In this document: in pieces, positions 17,857-25,025 of the stretch
Position numbering within the stretch: position 1 is the stretch's first letter
Layout of the letters: every line of letters starts with the position of its first letter
Source of the DNA: Deltaproteobacteria bacterium
GTDB taxonomy: Bacteria; Myxococcota_A; Polyangia; Polyangiales; Polyangiaceae
DNA: 44,306 nt
Reading direction: 5' to 3'
Assembly (NCBI GenBank): GCA_003235365.1
Contig: QJWJ01000523.1
Span: forward strand, 1-44,306
Notes under the pieces: model-generated
Told to the model about the DNA's origin: nothing
What the model saw: only the letters and a program-made list of their open reading frames with translations
The model's database searches: none
Translations under genes and position numbers: made by a program

Positions 17857-19461
17857 ATGCCACCCACTCGACGCGCCGAACTGCTGATGCCCGCCGGCTC
17901 GCTCAGCCGCCTCAAGACGGCTCTGCTCTACGGGGCCGACGCCGTGTACGCCGGAACCCCGGATCTGTCGTTGCGCACCCAATCGGAATTCAGTCTGGAG
18001 CAGCTGCAGGAGGGCATTGCGTTCGCGCACGCAATGGGCAAACGCATCTACCTGACGTTGAACTTGTTCGCCCACAATCGCGACATCGAGAAACTGCCGC
18101 GGTTCATCGAGACGATCCGTCGGTTGGCTCCCGACGGGCTGATCGTGGCCGATCCCGGGGTGTTTCAGTTCGTTCGCGAACACGCCCCGGAGCTCGAACT
18201 GCACGTTTCCACCCAGGCCAACGTCGTCTCCTGGCTCGGTGTCGAACACTGGCGACGCTTGGGAGCCAGCCTGTGCGTGCTCGCGCGGGAAATCAGCTTC
18301 GAGGAGTTGACGGAGATCCGCCGACGCTGCCCCGACATCAAACTCGAGACGTTCGTGCACGGTGCCATGTGCATGACGTACTCGGGCCGGTGTTTGCTCT
18401 CGAACTACATGGCCGAGCGCGGCAGCAACCAGGGCAGCTGCGCTCACAGTTGCCGGTGGAAATACCAGCTCAAAGTGCGCGCGCCGTCGGGGGGCACGGA
18501 GCTGCTGGAGATCACCGACGAGAACTTCGAGCAGTACCAGTTCTTTCTCGAGGAGGAGTTTCGGCCGGGCGAACTGTACCCCATCGAAGAAGACTCGCGC
18601 GGCTCGTACATCCTCAACTCGCGCGACCTGTGCTTGATGCCCAAGCTCGACCAGTATCTGGCGCTCGGTATCGATTCACTCAAAGTCGAGGGCCGAAACA
18701 AGAACGAGTACTACGTGGCCATCGTGGCCCGCGCGTACCGTCAGGCCATAGATGCCTACTACGCCGACCCGTCCCAGTGGGATCCCGAGCCATACATGCA
18801 GGAGCTCGACACGACGCGCTCGCGCGGCTTCACGCTCGGCTTTCACGAGGGGCGGCTGACCAACTTGGCTCACGACTACGGCAGCGGTCAGTCGGTGAGC
18901 GCTTTCGAGTTTGCTGGCTTCATTCGCCAATGGGAGACCGATGCGGTCGTGTTCGAGGTCCGTAATCGACTGGTACCCGGCGACATCGTCGAGTTCCTCG
19001 TGCCGGGCAGCAGTGACGTCGTGCGCGTGCGTCTGTACGATTTCGTCAATGCCGCCACCGGTGAGCACCACGAGACGTTTTCCGCAGGGCACGGTCGAGC
19101 CATCCGGATCCCGCTGAGCGCGCTGCACAACGAAGATCCCGACGTGTTGCGTGAGCGGTTGCCCGTGTTGACCGTGGGGCGCAAACGCAGCGTCCTCAAC
19201 GAGGAGCAGGCGCGTTCGCTCAAGCTCAATCAAAGCTCGCGTGACGTCGAGCTGGGGCTGGTCGATGCCAGCTCGTTGTTGCGCTTCAAAGAGCCGGGCG
19301 GCAACAACGCACCGCGCATGCCGCCGAAGCTCGGGATGGATGGTTGCTGTGGCCTCGGCTGCAACGGCTGTCTGATTTTCTGGAACGAGCCCAAGTTTGC
19401 ACGCGCGCGGGAGAAACTCGCGGCTGTAGGTGTGGGTCGTAGACTCGACAGTCGCGTGTAG
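17857..19461 (+). CDS. trhP: U32-family protein, TrhP-like tRNA U34 hydroxylase
   Basis: The product (534 residues from ATG 17857) belongs to the U32 'peptidase' family, whose tested members RlhA and TrhP hydroxylate RNA and are not proteases. The U32 signature is at 164-185 (ETFVHGAMCMTYSGRCLLS; C172, C179), with C195 and C199 in GSCAHSCRWKY completing a four-Cys set. The length and the ISGEN-like core fit TrhP, which makes ho5U34. A C-terminal Cys cluster, C497-C498-x3-C502-x2-C505 in CCGLGCNGC, is unusual and could bind iron-sulfur. Divergent from cmoB, which acts on the TrhP product. A longer in-frame start at 17788 adds no conserved sequence. Confidence 0.85.
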   Translation: MPPTRRAELLMPAGSLSRLKTALLYGADAVYAGTPDLSLRTQSEFSLEQLQEGIAFAHAMGKRIYLTLNLFAHNRDIEKLPRFIETIRRLAPDGLIVADPGVFQFVREHAPELELHVSTQANVVSWLGVEHWRRLGASLCVLAREISFEELTEIRRRCPDIKLETFVHGAMCMTYSGRCLLSNYMAERGSNQGSCAHSCRWKYQLKVRAPSGGTELLEITDENFEQYQFFLEEEFRPGELYPIEEDSRGSYILNSRDLCLMPKLDQYLALGIDSLKVEGRNKNEYYVAIVARAYRQAIDAYYADPSQWDPEPYMQELDTTRSRGFTLGFHEGRLTNLAHDYGSGQSVSAFEFAGFIRQWETDAVVFEVRNRLVPGDIVEFLVPGSSDVVRVRLYDFVNAATGEHHETFSAGHGRAIRIPLSALHNEDPDVLRERLPVLTVGRKRSVLNEEQARSLKLNQSSRDVELGLVDASSLLRFKEPGGNNAPRMPPKLGMDGCCGLGCNGCLIFWNEPKFARAREKLAAVGVGRRLDSRV

Positions 19462-19550
19462 AAGTGATTCCATGCCGCCCGATGTTGCGTACGGAAAACA
19501 CCTCGGGCCCGGATCATGATTCTCGACGACAGCTCGACGCCGAAACCGGC

Positions 19551-20384
19551 GTGACGCTGGTGCATGTGGCGCAGCGCTGGGTGCGCCCCCCGGCGAGCTG
19601 GGCGTCGCTCGTGCTGTGTTGCGGCCTGATCGCCTGTGGTGGCAAGAGCGAGCCGGAGTTTCCCGATCTTCCCCCACAGAGGGAAGAAGCACCGGACGAC
19701 GATTGGGACACGGGCGAATCGAACTCTCAGTACGAAAGCCTGGCCTCCAAGAAGAAAAAGAAGGCCAAGCCGCGGGTCGTCGAAGAGGATTCGGAGAAGG
19801 TTCCGACGAAATGCTCGTCACAGCCTGGATCGGTGTGCGTTCCCGCGGGCAAGTGGGTGCGTCGCCTCTGCGCGGACGTCTACCCGGGCGTGGCACTGTT
19901 CATGTTCCAGTCGGGCACGCCTTGGCAACGCATGTACTTGACGCGCGAGACCGATGCGGTGAACGCATCAGGAGGTGCGACGATCGGTGGCACGCTCGAG
20001 TTCGACGAGGAGGTGTTGGTGCTGCGGCATCGGGGCGCTGGCGACGATGACATCCAGATTGGCTCGGGCGGCGGCAGCTACGATGCACTGCGCTGGAACG
20101 GCAGCTGTGTCAGCTTGGAGGGCGAAGAGCTGACCTCGCGTCATCCCCCCAAGGCGAAGGCATCGCCCATCGACTGGCGCTACATCGGCGACGACATGGA
20201 GTCGGCGTTGCGCAAAGACAGCACGGTCAACGACACGTACATCGCGCGCAAGCGCGAGTGCAAAGGGGCGACGATGGGGGCCGTCTCGAAGAAGTGCGAA
20301 GTACTCGACAAGAAGCTCAGTGCGGTGACCGTCGAGTTCGTGCGCGGCGCCTCGAACCTCCCGCAGCCCAAAGAACAACCCTGA
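19551..20384 (+). CDS. Unknown lipoprotein
   Basis: No family is recognised. From GTG 19551 the 277-residue product has a hydrophobic stretch SLVLCCGLIAC followed by GGKSE, a lipobox (L-I-A-C) giving a lipidated Cys near residue 25. After it comes a Pro/Glu/Asp-rich linker with a lysine run (SKKKKKAK), then a compact C-terminal region with paired Cys (about CSSQPGSVCVP and RLCADV). The start is uncertain: several GTG codons and an upstream ATG at 19464 are in frame, but only starts near 19551-19581 put the signal peptide at a normal distance. It begins 90 nt after trhP and ends just before a second lipoprotein gene. Confidence 0.65.
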   Translation: MTLVHVAQRWVRPPASWASLVLCCGLIACGGKSEPEFPDLPPQREEAPDDDWDTGESNSQYESLASKKKKKAKPRVVEEDSEKVPTKCSSQPGSVCVPAGKWVRRLCADVYPGVALFMFQSGTPWQRMYLTRETDAVNASGGATIGGTLEFDEEVLVLRHRGAGDDDIQIGSGGGSYDALRWNGSCVSLEGEELTSRHPPKAKASPIDWRYIGDDMESALRKDSTVNDTYIARKRECKGATMGAVSKKCEVLDKKLSAVTVEFVRGASNLPQPKEQP

Positions 20385-20426
20385 TCCCCATTGCCAAGGA
20401 CCACCCGTTCGAGGGGTCTGTCGATC

Positions 20427-20975
20427 ATGCTGCGTGTGCGACGGGTTTGGGATTGGTGTGCTGGCCTGCTCGTCCCCTGGAACCGGGATTTCGTCAAGAC
20501 ATGTCGGGCCCCCCATGTGGGTGACGTCCGCAGCCACTTTGCGAAGCGCGCCGGTTTGGTTCAGCAGACTTTTCGTTTCGTTCGTTCGAGGAACTCCGCG
20601 GCGTTGGCGCTCTGCTTGTGTGCCTGTGCCGGCGCGTCCGCGCCTACAGCGGCATCGAGTGCTCAGGGCGGCATCGATTGGGGGCACCGTCCCCCGCCGA
20701 AACCGGGCAGCAGCATCACCCACACGAAGCTCTGCGCCTGCACGGCGTGCGCTGACCGCGCGTGTTGCGCGGGTCCGGACGAATCGCAGACGGCCTGTGA
20801 CGGCACCGGCGTGGAGGAGCGCATGGACGGCGACGAGGCGACGATCGATTTCTCCGCTGCCGAGACCTGTGGCGTCGAGGTGCGCAGCTGTTCGCTGAGC
20901 TGTGAACGTAAGGTGTGGCGCGTCCAGACCACGGCCAGTTGCGGTGATTCGCGCCCCGCCGAGTGCTGCGACTGA
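20427..20975 (+). CDS. Unknown small Cys-rich secreted protein or lipoprotein
   Basis: About 180 residues from ATG 20427, with no recognised family. A hydrophobic stretch AALALCLCACAG contains a lipobox-like L-C-A-C. The mature part is Cys-rich (CACTACADRACCAGP, about twelve cysteines after the lipobox), typical of disulphide-stabilised surface proteins in Myxococcota. The signal sequence lies 65 residues from the ATG, which is too far, so the true start may be GTG 20517 or TTG 20556. It follows the lipoprotein gene at 19551 by about 40 nt and may be cotranscribed. Confidence 0.6.
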   Translation: MLRVRRVWDWCAGLLVPWNRDFVKTCRAPHVGDVRSHFAKRAGLVQQTFRFVRSRNSAALALCLCACAGASAPTAASSAQGGIDWGHRPPPKPGSSITHTKLCACTACADRACCAGPDESQTACDGTGVEERMDGDEATIDFSAAETCGVEVRSCSLSCERKVWRVQTTASCGDSRPAECCD

Positions 20976-21056
20976 GACCGGGCTCCGTTTCCGGGAGCTT
21001 TCGGCGTTGCGAGCGCACCTGTAAGTGCTCGACTTCATGGTGGTTCAAGTCCGTTC

Positions 21057-21085
21057 TTGACAATCCCGATATACAATCCCATAAG
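21057..21085 (+). promoter_or_regulatory. Promoter-like and direct-repeat element before the Rrf2 gene
   Basis: TTGACA at 21057-21062 and CATAAG at 21080-21085 are 17 nt apart and would start transcription close to the GTG at 21092. In the same stretch the heptamer CAATCCC occurs twice, 13 nt apart (21061 and 21074), each preceded by A: a tandem site overlapping the promoter, as expected for an autoregulating Rrf2 protein. The symmetry is seen; the binding is inferred. Confidence 0.45.
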
Positions 21086-21091
21086 CACTGC

Positions 21092-21550
21092 GTGAAGCTC
21101 TCGAACAAGGGTCGCTACGCCGTGAGGGCATTGTTCGACATCGCGTTTTTCAACGACGGCAAGCCGACGCAAGTCAAGGACATCGCCGAGCGGCAGGACA
21201 TCCCGCCCCGGTTTCTCGAGCAGATTTTTCAAGATCTCAAGCGCGCCGGAGTCGTCGGGTCCAAACGCGGACCGCAAGGGGGTTACAGCTTGCTCCGCAC
21301 GCCGGAGGAAGTGAGCATTGGCGACGTGTTGCGCATCACCGAAGGGCCCGTGAGCCTCTGCGAGGAAGACGCCCAAGACGGCAAGCGCGCAGGCCAATCC
21401 GCGCGGCAGGTGACCGAGGCCGCCTTCGACGACCTCTCCACTCAGATCCAGAAGTGCTTCGACGGCGTCACCTTGGCCGACTTGTGTGCCCGCGCCGAAC
21501 AGCAGGGCGTGCGTCGACCGGGCGCTCACCGCTACGTGTACATGATCTGA
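21092..21550 (+). CDS. Rrf2-family transcriptional regulator, CymR-like
   Basis: A 152-residue winged-helix regulator. The Rrf2 N-terminus is complete (MKLSNKGRYAVRALFDIAF in outline, with V as GTG), then IAERQDIPPRFLEQIFQDLKRAGVV and SKRGPQGGYSLLRTP. The Cys-x5-Cys-x5-Cys triad that binds the IscR cluster is absent: only one Cys is in that loop (VSLCEEDAQD). This, and the position next to cysK, fits CymR-type control of cysteine synthesis, where CysK acts as corepressor partner. GTG 21092 is the start; the frame reads further upstream into sequence with no family match. Intergenic distance to cysK is 60 nt. Confidence 0.88.
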   Translation: MKLSNKGRYAVRALFDIAFFNDGKPTQVKDIAERQDIPPRFLEQIFQDLKRAGVVGSKRGPQGGYSLLRTPEEVSIGDVLRITEGPVSLCEEDAQDGKRAGQSARQVTEAAFDDLSTQIQKCFDGVTLADLCARAEQQGVRRPGAHRYVYMI

Positions 21551-21610
21551 GTGCACGTGAGCCAAGACACGTGAAACCGAGTGCACGCGACTCGAGCAGG
21601 TAAACCGATC

Positions 21611-22576
21611 ATGTCGACTCCCACCGCAACCCTCCCTCCCCTCAAACGACACCCGGCGATCTACTCCAGCGTGTTGGAGTTGATCCACGACACGCCGCTG
21701 GTGCGCTTGAAGCTCGAAGGCGACCAGCCACGCGCGACGGTCTGGGGCAAGCTCGAATCCGTCAATCCGGGCGGTTCGGTCAAGGACCGCATCTGTTTGG
21801 CGATGATCGAGCGCGCCGAGGCCGAGGGCTTGCTCCAACCGGGCGGCGTCGTCGTCGAGCCGACCAGTGGCAACACCGGCATCGGTCTGGCGCTGGTTTG
21901 CAGGACCAAGGGCTACCGCTGCATCCTCACCATGCCGGAGAGTATGAGCCTCGAGCGGCGCGCGCTGCTGGAGCTGATGGGCGCCCAGCTGGTACTCACG
22001 CCCGCAGAAGAACAGATGCACGGCGCCATCGCCAGAGCCGAAGAGCTGGCGAAAGAACACGGCGGGTTCATCCCTCACCAGTTCGACAACACGGCCAACC
22101 CCGACGTGCACGCCGAGCACACGGCCGCCGAGATCCTGCACGCCATGGGCGAGTTGACCCTCGATGGATTCGTGGCCGGCGTTGGAACGGGGGGCACCGT
22201 TTCCGGAGTTGGGCGCGTGTTTCGGGAGCAGCGCCCGGACTGTCGCGTCGTTGCGGTCGAACCCGAGAGCTGCGCGACGATCTCTCGAGGACAGGTCGGT
22301 CCGACGAAGATCCAGGGGTGGGCCGCAGGTTTCGTGCCGTCGAACTACGACGCTGGCGTGCCACACGAAGTTCGCACCGTCAGTGATGAGGCGGCCTACC
22401 GAACCAAGCTCGCCCTGGCCAAGTCCGACGGAGTCCTGCTGGGGATCAGCTCGGGCGGCGCCGTGCGCGTCGCGCTCGACCTGGCCCTCGAGCTCGGTCC
22501 CGACAAGCACGTCGTGGTCGTGCTGCCGGACACGGGTGAACGCTACTTCAGCCTGGACGAGTACTTTGTCGAATGA
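21611..22576 (+). CDS. cysK: Cysteine synthase (PLP-dependent, CysK type)
   Basis: Makes cysteine from an activated serine (usually O-acetylserine) and sulfide. The 321-residue product has the PLP lysine K58 in NPGGSVKDR, the substrate loop PTSGNTGIGLALV (about 87-99), the phosphate-binding GTGGTVSGVGRVF (about 193-205) and GISSGGAVRVAL near the end. ATG 21611 is used because family similarity starts soon after it. The last 11 nt overlap the E1 gene. It is the second gene after the Rrf2 regulator. A second, different synthase (cysM) follows in the same cluster. Confidence 0.93.
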   Translation: MSTPTATLPPLKRHPAIYSSVLELIHDTPLVRLKLEGDQPRATVWGKLESVNPGGSVKDRICLAMIERAEAEGLLQPGGVVVEPTSGNTGIGLALVCRTKGYRCILTMPESMSLERRALLELMGAQLVLTPAEEQMHGAIARAEELAKEHGGFIPHQFDNTANPDVHAEHTAAEILHAMGELTLDGFVAGVGTGGTVSGVGRVFREQRPDCRVVAVEPESCATISRGQVGPTKIQGWAAGFVPSNYDAGVPHEVRTVSDEAAYRTKLALAKSDGVLLGISSGGAVRVALDLALELGPDKHVVVVLPDTGERYFSLDEYFVE

Positions 22577-23318
22577 GCTCGCCGATCGTTCGGCCCTGAT
22601 CGTCGGAATGGGCGGTTTGGGGTGCCCCGCCGCCGCGGTTCTGGCCCAGGCCGGCGTCGGCACCCTACTGCTCGCGGACGACGACGACGTGGACGAGACG
22701 AACCTCCATCGGCAGATCCTCTACGACGAGCGAGACGTGGGGCTGCCGAAGTTGGACGTGGCCGCGAAGCGGCTACACGCCGACTACCCGGCGCTGCGCA
22801 TCGAATTGTTTCGCAGTCGCGCACTGCCAGACAACGTCCGTGAACTCACCGGTCGGGTGGACGTGGTACTCGAGGGCGCCGACAACTACGCGACGAAGTT
22901 CATGATTGCCGATGCGGCGCGGTTGCAAGCGCGGCCCGTCGTCCACGGGGCGGCCCTGGGTTGGCGCGCGACGGTCTGGGCGGTTTCGCCGCTCGGTAAG
23001 CCCTGCTATCGGTGTTTGTTCGAAGACGTCCCGGGTGGGGCGCAGCTCAATTGCAGCAATGCCGGCGTGATGGGACCGGTCGTCGGGTTTGCCGGTGCAC
23101 TCATGGCCGCGCGAGCCGTCGAGGTGTTGCGCGGGCAACCCAGCTACGGCGTGGTGACGAGTTACGACGGACGCAGCGACCGGCTGAGGCGCACGTCGGT
23201 TCCGGCCCGGTCCGATTGTCCCCTGTGCGGCACCTCACCCCAGATTTTCGAGATTGAAGAGCCGCGCTATACGCGGCAAACCTGCGCTGCCGAGCAGCCA
23301 CCGGCGCTCGGTCACTGA
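22566..23318 (+). CDS. moeB: E1-like adenylyltransferase (MoeB/ThiF family) lacking the normal N-terminal segment
   Basis: Activates the C-terminal glycine of a ubiquitin-like sulfur carrier by adenylation. Of 250 residues, GMGGLG (14-19) is the nucleotide loop, DDDDVDETNLHRQ (38-50) the following acidic/Arg region, CYRC (147-150) and CPLC (218-221) the zinc site, and C163 in NCSNAGVMGPVVG the catalytic-type cysteine. Translation must begin near TTG 22566, inside the end of cysK, so the usual first ~25 residues with RYxRQ are missing. That motif occurs instead at 234-238 (RYTRQ), close to the C-terminus. No rhodanese domain follows, unlike MoeZ. The likely client is CysO, encoded 82 nt downstream. 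Confidence 0.9.
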   Translation: MSNELADRSALIVGMGGLGCPAAAVLAQAGVGTLLLADDDDVDETNLHRQILYDERDVGLPKLDVAAKRLHADYPALRIELFRSRALPDNVRELTGRVDVVLEGADNYATKFMIADAARLQARPVVHGAALGWRATVWAVSPLGKPCYRCLFEDVPGGAQLNCSNAGVMGPVVGFAGALMAARAVEVLRGQPSYGVVTSYDGRSDRLRRTSVPARSDCPLCGTSPQIFEIEEPRYTRQTCAAEQPPALGH

Positions 23319-23400
23319 AGGTCTTTCAAACGCCGGACCGAGTCCACCCCTCACAACATTCCCTCAACAAGGCCCTGCAAGTTCCCCAAAGGAGACACCC

Positions 23401-23673
23401 ATGAACGTCACGGTTCGAATCCCCACACCCCTGCGTACGCTCACCGGTGGTGAAGAAGAAGTCAGCGCTTCGGGCGCGACGGTCAAGGCGTTGATCGACG
23501 ACCTCGAGGCCAAGTACCCGGGTCTCAAGGAGCGCATCGCCGACGAAAAGGGCGTGCGCCGTTTCGTCAACGTTTACCTGGGCGACGAAGACATCCGCTT
23601 CCTGGATGGCTTGGAAACCGAGCTCAAGGACGGCGACGAGATCAGCATCGTCCCCGCCATTGCCGGAGGCTGA
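23401..23673 (+). CDS. cysO: CysO-type ubiquitin-like sulfur carrier protein
   Basis: A 90-residue MoaD/ThiS-like protein with a beta-grasp pattern: VTVRIPTPLRTLTGG, helix VKALIDDLEAKYPGLKERI, then FVNVYLGDEDIRFLDGLETEL and KDGDEISIVPAIAGG. It ends in an exposed Gly-Gly, so it can be adenylated and thiocarboxylated without prior trimming. In the CysO pathway the thiocarboxylate gives its sulfur to CysM, forming CysO-Cys, which a JAMM protease hydrolyses. All these partners are in the cluster. The ATG is fixed by AAAGGAG 8 nt upstream, the strongest ribosome-binding site in the cluster. Its stop overlaps the next start (TGATG). Confidence 0.92.
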   Translation: MNVTVRIPTPLRTLTGGEEEVSASGATVKALIDDLEAKYPGLKERIADEKGVRRFVNVYLGDEDIRFLDGLETELKDGDEISIVPAIAGG

Positions 23674-23984
23674 TGCTTCCCTTCGAGGACCGCTACACGC
23701 GGCAACGGCAACTGGCCGAGGTCGGCGTACGAGGACAGGAGCGTCTGGCCGCGGCGAGCGTTCGCGTCTGCCCTGACGGTCCCGGTCGTGTCGAGGCGAC
23801 GTACTTGCAGCGCGCTGGGCTCGGCAGCGTGCTGCAAGAAGCCGACGTGGCTCGCCCCGAGTTCGCCCATGCGGACGAGTTTGCTGATCCCTCGGCGCGC
23901 CAGTTCGCCGAGGGGGCATGGCGCGCCTGCCGACAAATCCGCCGCATTTTGGAATCGCACGTTTTGGACATGGAGCGATCGTGA
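23673..23984 (+). CDS. Mini-E1: MoeB/ThiF N-terminal fragment protein without ATP loop
   Basis: A 103-residue product whose first ~60 residues follow the E1 N-terminus: RYTRQ (7-11), then LAEVGVRGQERLAAASV, then YLQRAGLGSVLQEADV. Where E1 enzymes have GxGGxG, this protein has CPDGPG, so it should not bind ATP as they do. The rest (about 60-103) has no catalytic Cys or zinc motif. It overlaps cysO by 1 nt (TGATG) and cysM by 4 nt (GTGA), so it is translated as part of the set and is under selection for frame. It may be a decayed E1, or may supply the RYxRQ segment that the upstream E1 lacks. Role unknown. Confidence 0.75.
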   Translation: MLPFEDRYTRQRQLAEVGVRGQERLAAASVRVCPDGPGRVEATYLQRAGLGSVLQEADVARPEFAHADEFADPSARQFAEGAWRACRQIRRILESHVLDMERS

Positions 23985-24931
23985 AGAACCGTCTAGTCCG
24001 TTCCCGCCGTTGGCAGTCGATGGTCGATGGCGTTGGCAACACGCCGCTGATCCGGCTCGAGCGCGTCGCGCGTTCGGCACCGGGTGTCGAAGTGTATCTC
24101 AAGTTGGAGTTCGCCAACCCCGGGGGCTCCGTCAAAGATCGGCCGGGGCTGCGCATGGTGCAGCAGGCCATCGAGACCGGCGAACTGACGTCGGACAAGA
24201 CGTTGATCGACGCCACCAGTGGCAACACGGGCGTCGCCTACTCGTGGATCGGCGCAGCGCTGGGCGCGAAGGTCGCGTTGGTGATGCCGGCCAACGTGAG
24301 CAAGGCGCGCAAGGACATCACGCGCGCGTTCGGCACCGAGTTGATTTTCAGCAGCCCCATGGAGGGCTCGGACGGCGCGATCCGCAAAGTGCGCGAGCTG
24401 GTCAAGCAGAACCCCGAGAAGTACTTCTACTGCGATCAGTATTCGAACCCGAACAACCCGCTGGCTCACTACTACGGCACGGGCGCAGAGATCCTCGATG
24501 CGTTGGGTGACCGCATCACGCACTTCGTCACGTCGTTGGGCACCAGCGGCACGGCCATGGGCACGACGCGGAGGCTGCGCGAGCACACGCGACCCGTACA
24601 CTGTGTGGCAGCTGAACCCGCCGAAGCCCTGCATGGGCTCGAAGGGCTCAAGCACATGGAGTCGAGCATCGTGCCGAACATCTACGATCCCCACGTCCCC
24701 GACGAGAACCTGCCGGTGAAGACCGAGGATGGCTGGGACATGGCCGAGCGTCTCGCCGAAGAAGAGGGCTTGCACGTCGGGCACTCGACGGGCGCCAACG
24801 TGTGGGCAGCCGTGCATTTGGCCGAGCGGCTGCAAAAGACCCAAGGCGGCGGTTGCGTGGTGACCATCGCGTGCGACCGCAGCGACCGCTACTTTGCGCC
24901 CATGAAGTGGGAGAAGAAGTACGAGTGGTGA
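23981..24931 (+). CDS. cysM: CysM-type cysteine synthase using the sulfur carrier
   Basis: A 316-residue PLP enzyme: PLP lysine K52 in NPGGSVKDR, ATSGNTGVAYSWI (about 75-87), TSLGTSGTAMGTTRRLREH (about 185-203) and the CysM-like end with SIVPNIYDP and GHSTGANVWAA. In mycobacteria CysM takes O-phosphoserine and CysO thiocarboxylate. An arginine critical there for phosphoserine binding seems to be a lysine here (GLKHMESS), from my own rough alignment, so substrate choice needs testing. The GTG at 23981 overlaps the mini-E1 stop as GTGA. It differs clearly from cysK two genes upstream. Confidence 0.88.
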   Translation: MKNRLVRSRRWQSMVDGVGNTPLIRLERVARSAPGVEVYLKLEFANPGGSVKDRPGLRMVQQAIETGELTSDKTLIDATSGNTGVAYSWIGAALGAKVALVMPANVSKARKDITRAFGTELIFSSPMEGSDGAIRKVRELVKQNPEKYFYCDQYSNPNNPLAHYYGTGAEILDALGDRITHFVTSLGTSGTAMGTTRRLREHTRPVHCVAAEPAEALHGLEGLKHMESSIVPNIYDPHVPDENLPVKTEDGWDMAERLAEEEGLHVGHSTGANVWAAVHLAERLQKTQGGGCVVTIACDRSDRYFAPMKWEKKYEW

Positions 24932-25025
24932 GCGGGCGCGAAGAGCGGCTCACCCGGCAGATGAACGGCGCGCCGGTGCCAGGCGCTGACGCGCGATGGT
25001 GCTGCGACAAACTGGGAGATCACCG

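Noticed and set aside
21057..21075. TTGACA at 21057 paired with TATACA at 21070 as a promoter
   Set aside because: Only 7 nt separate the elements; a sigma-70 promoter needs about 17. CATAAG at 21080 fits the spacing.
22573..22575. ATG overlapping the cysK stop as start of the E1 gene
   Set aside because: It is in a different frame from the E1 domain; TTG 22566 is in the right frame.
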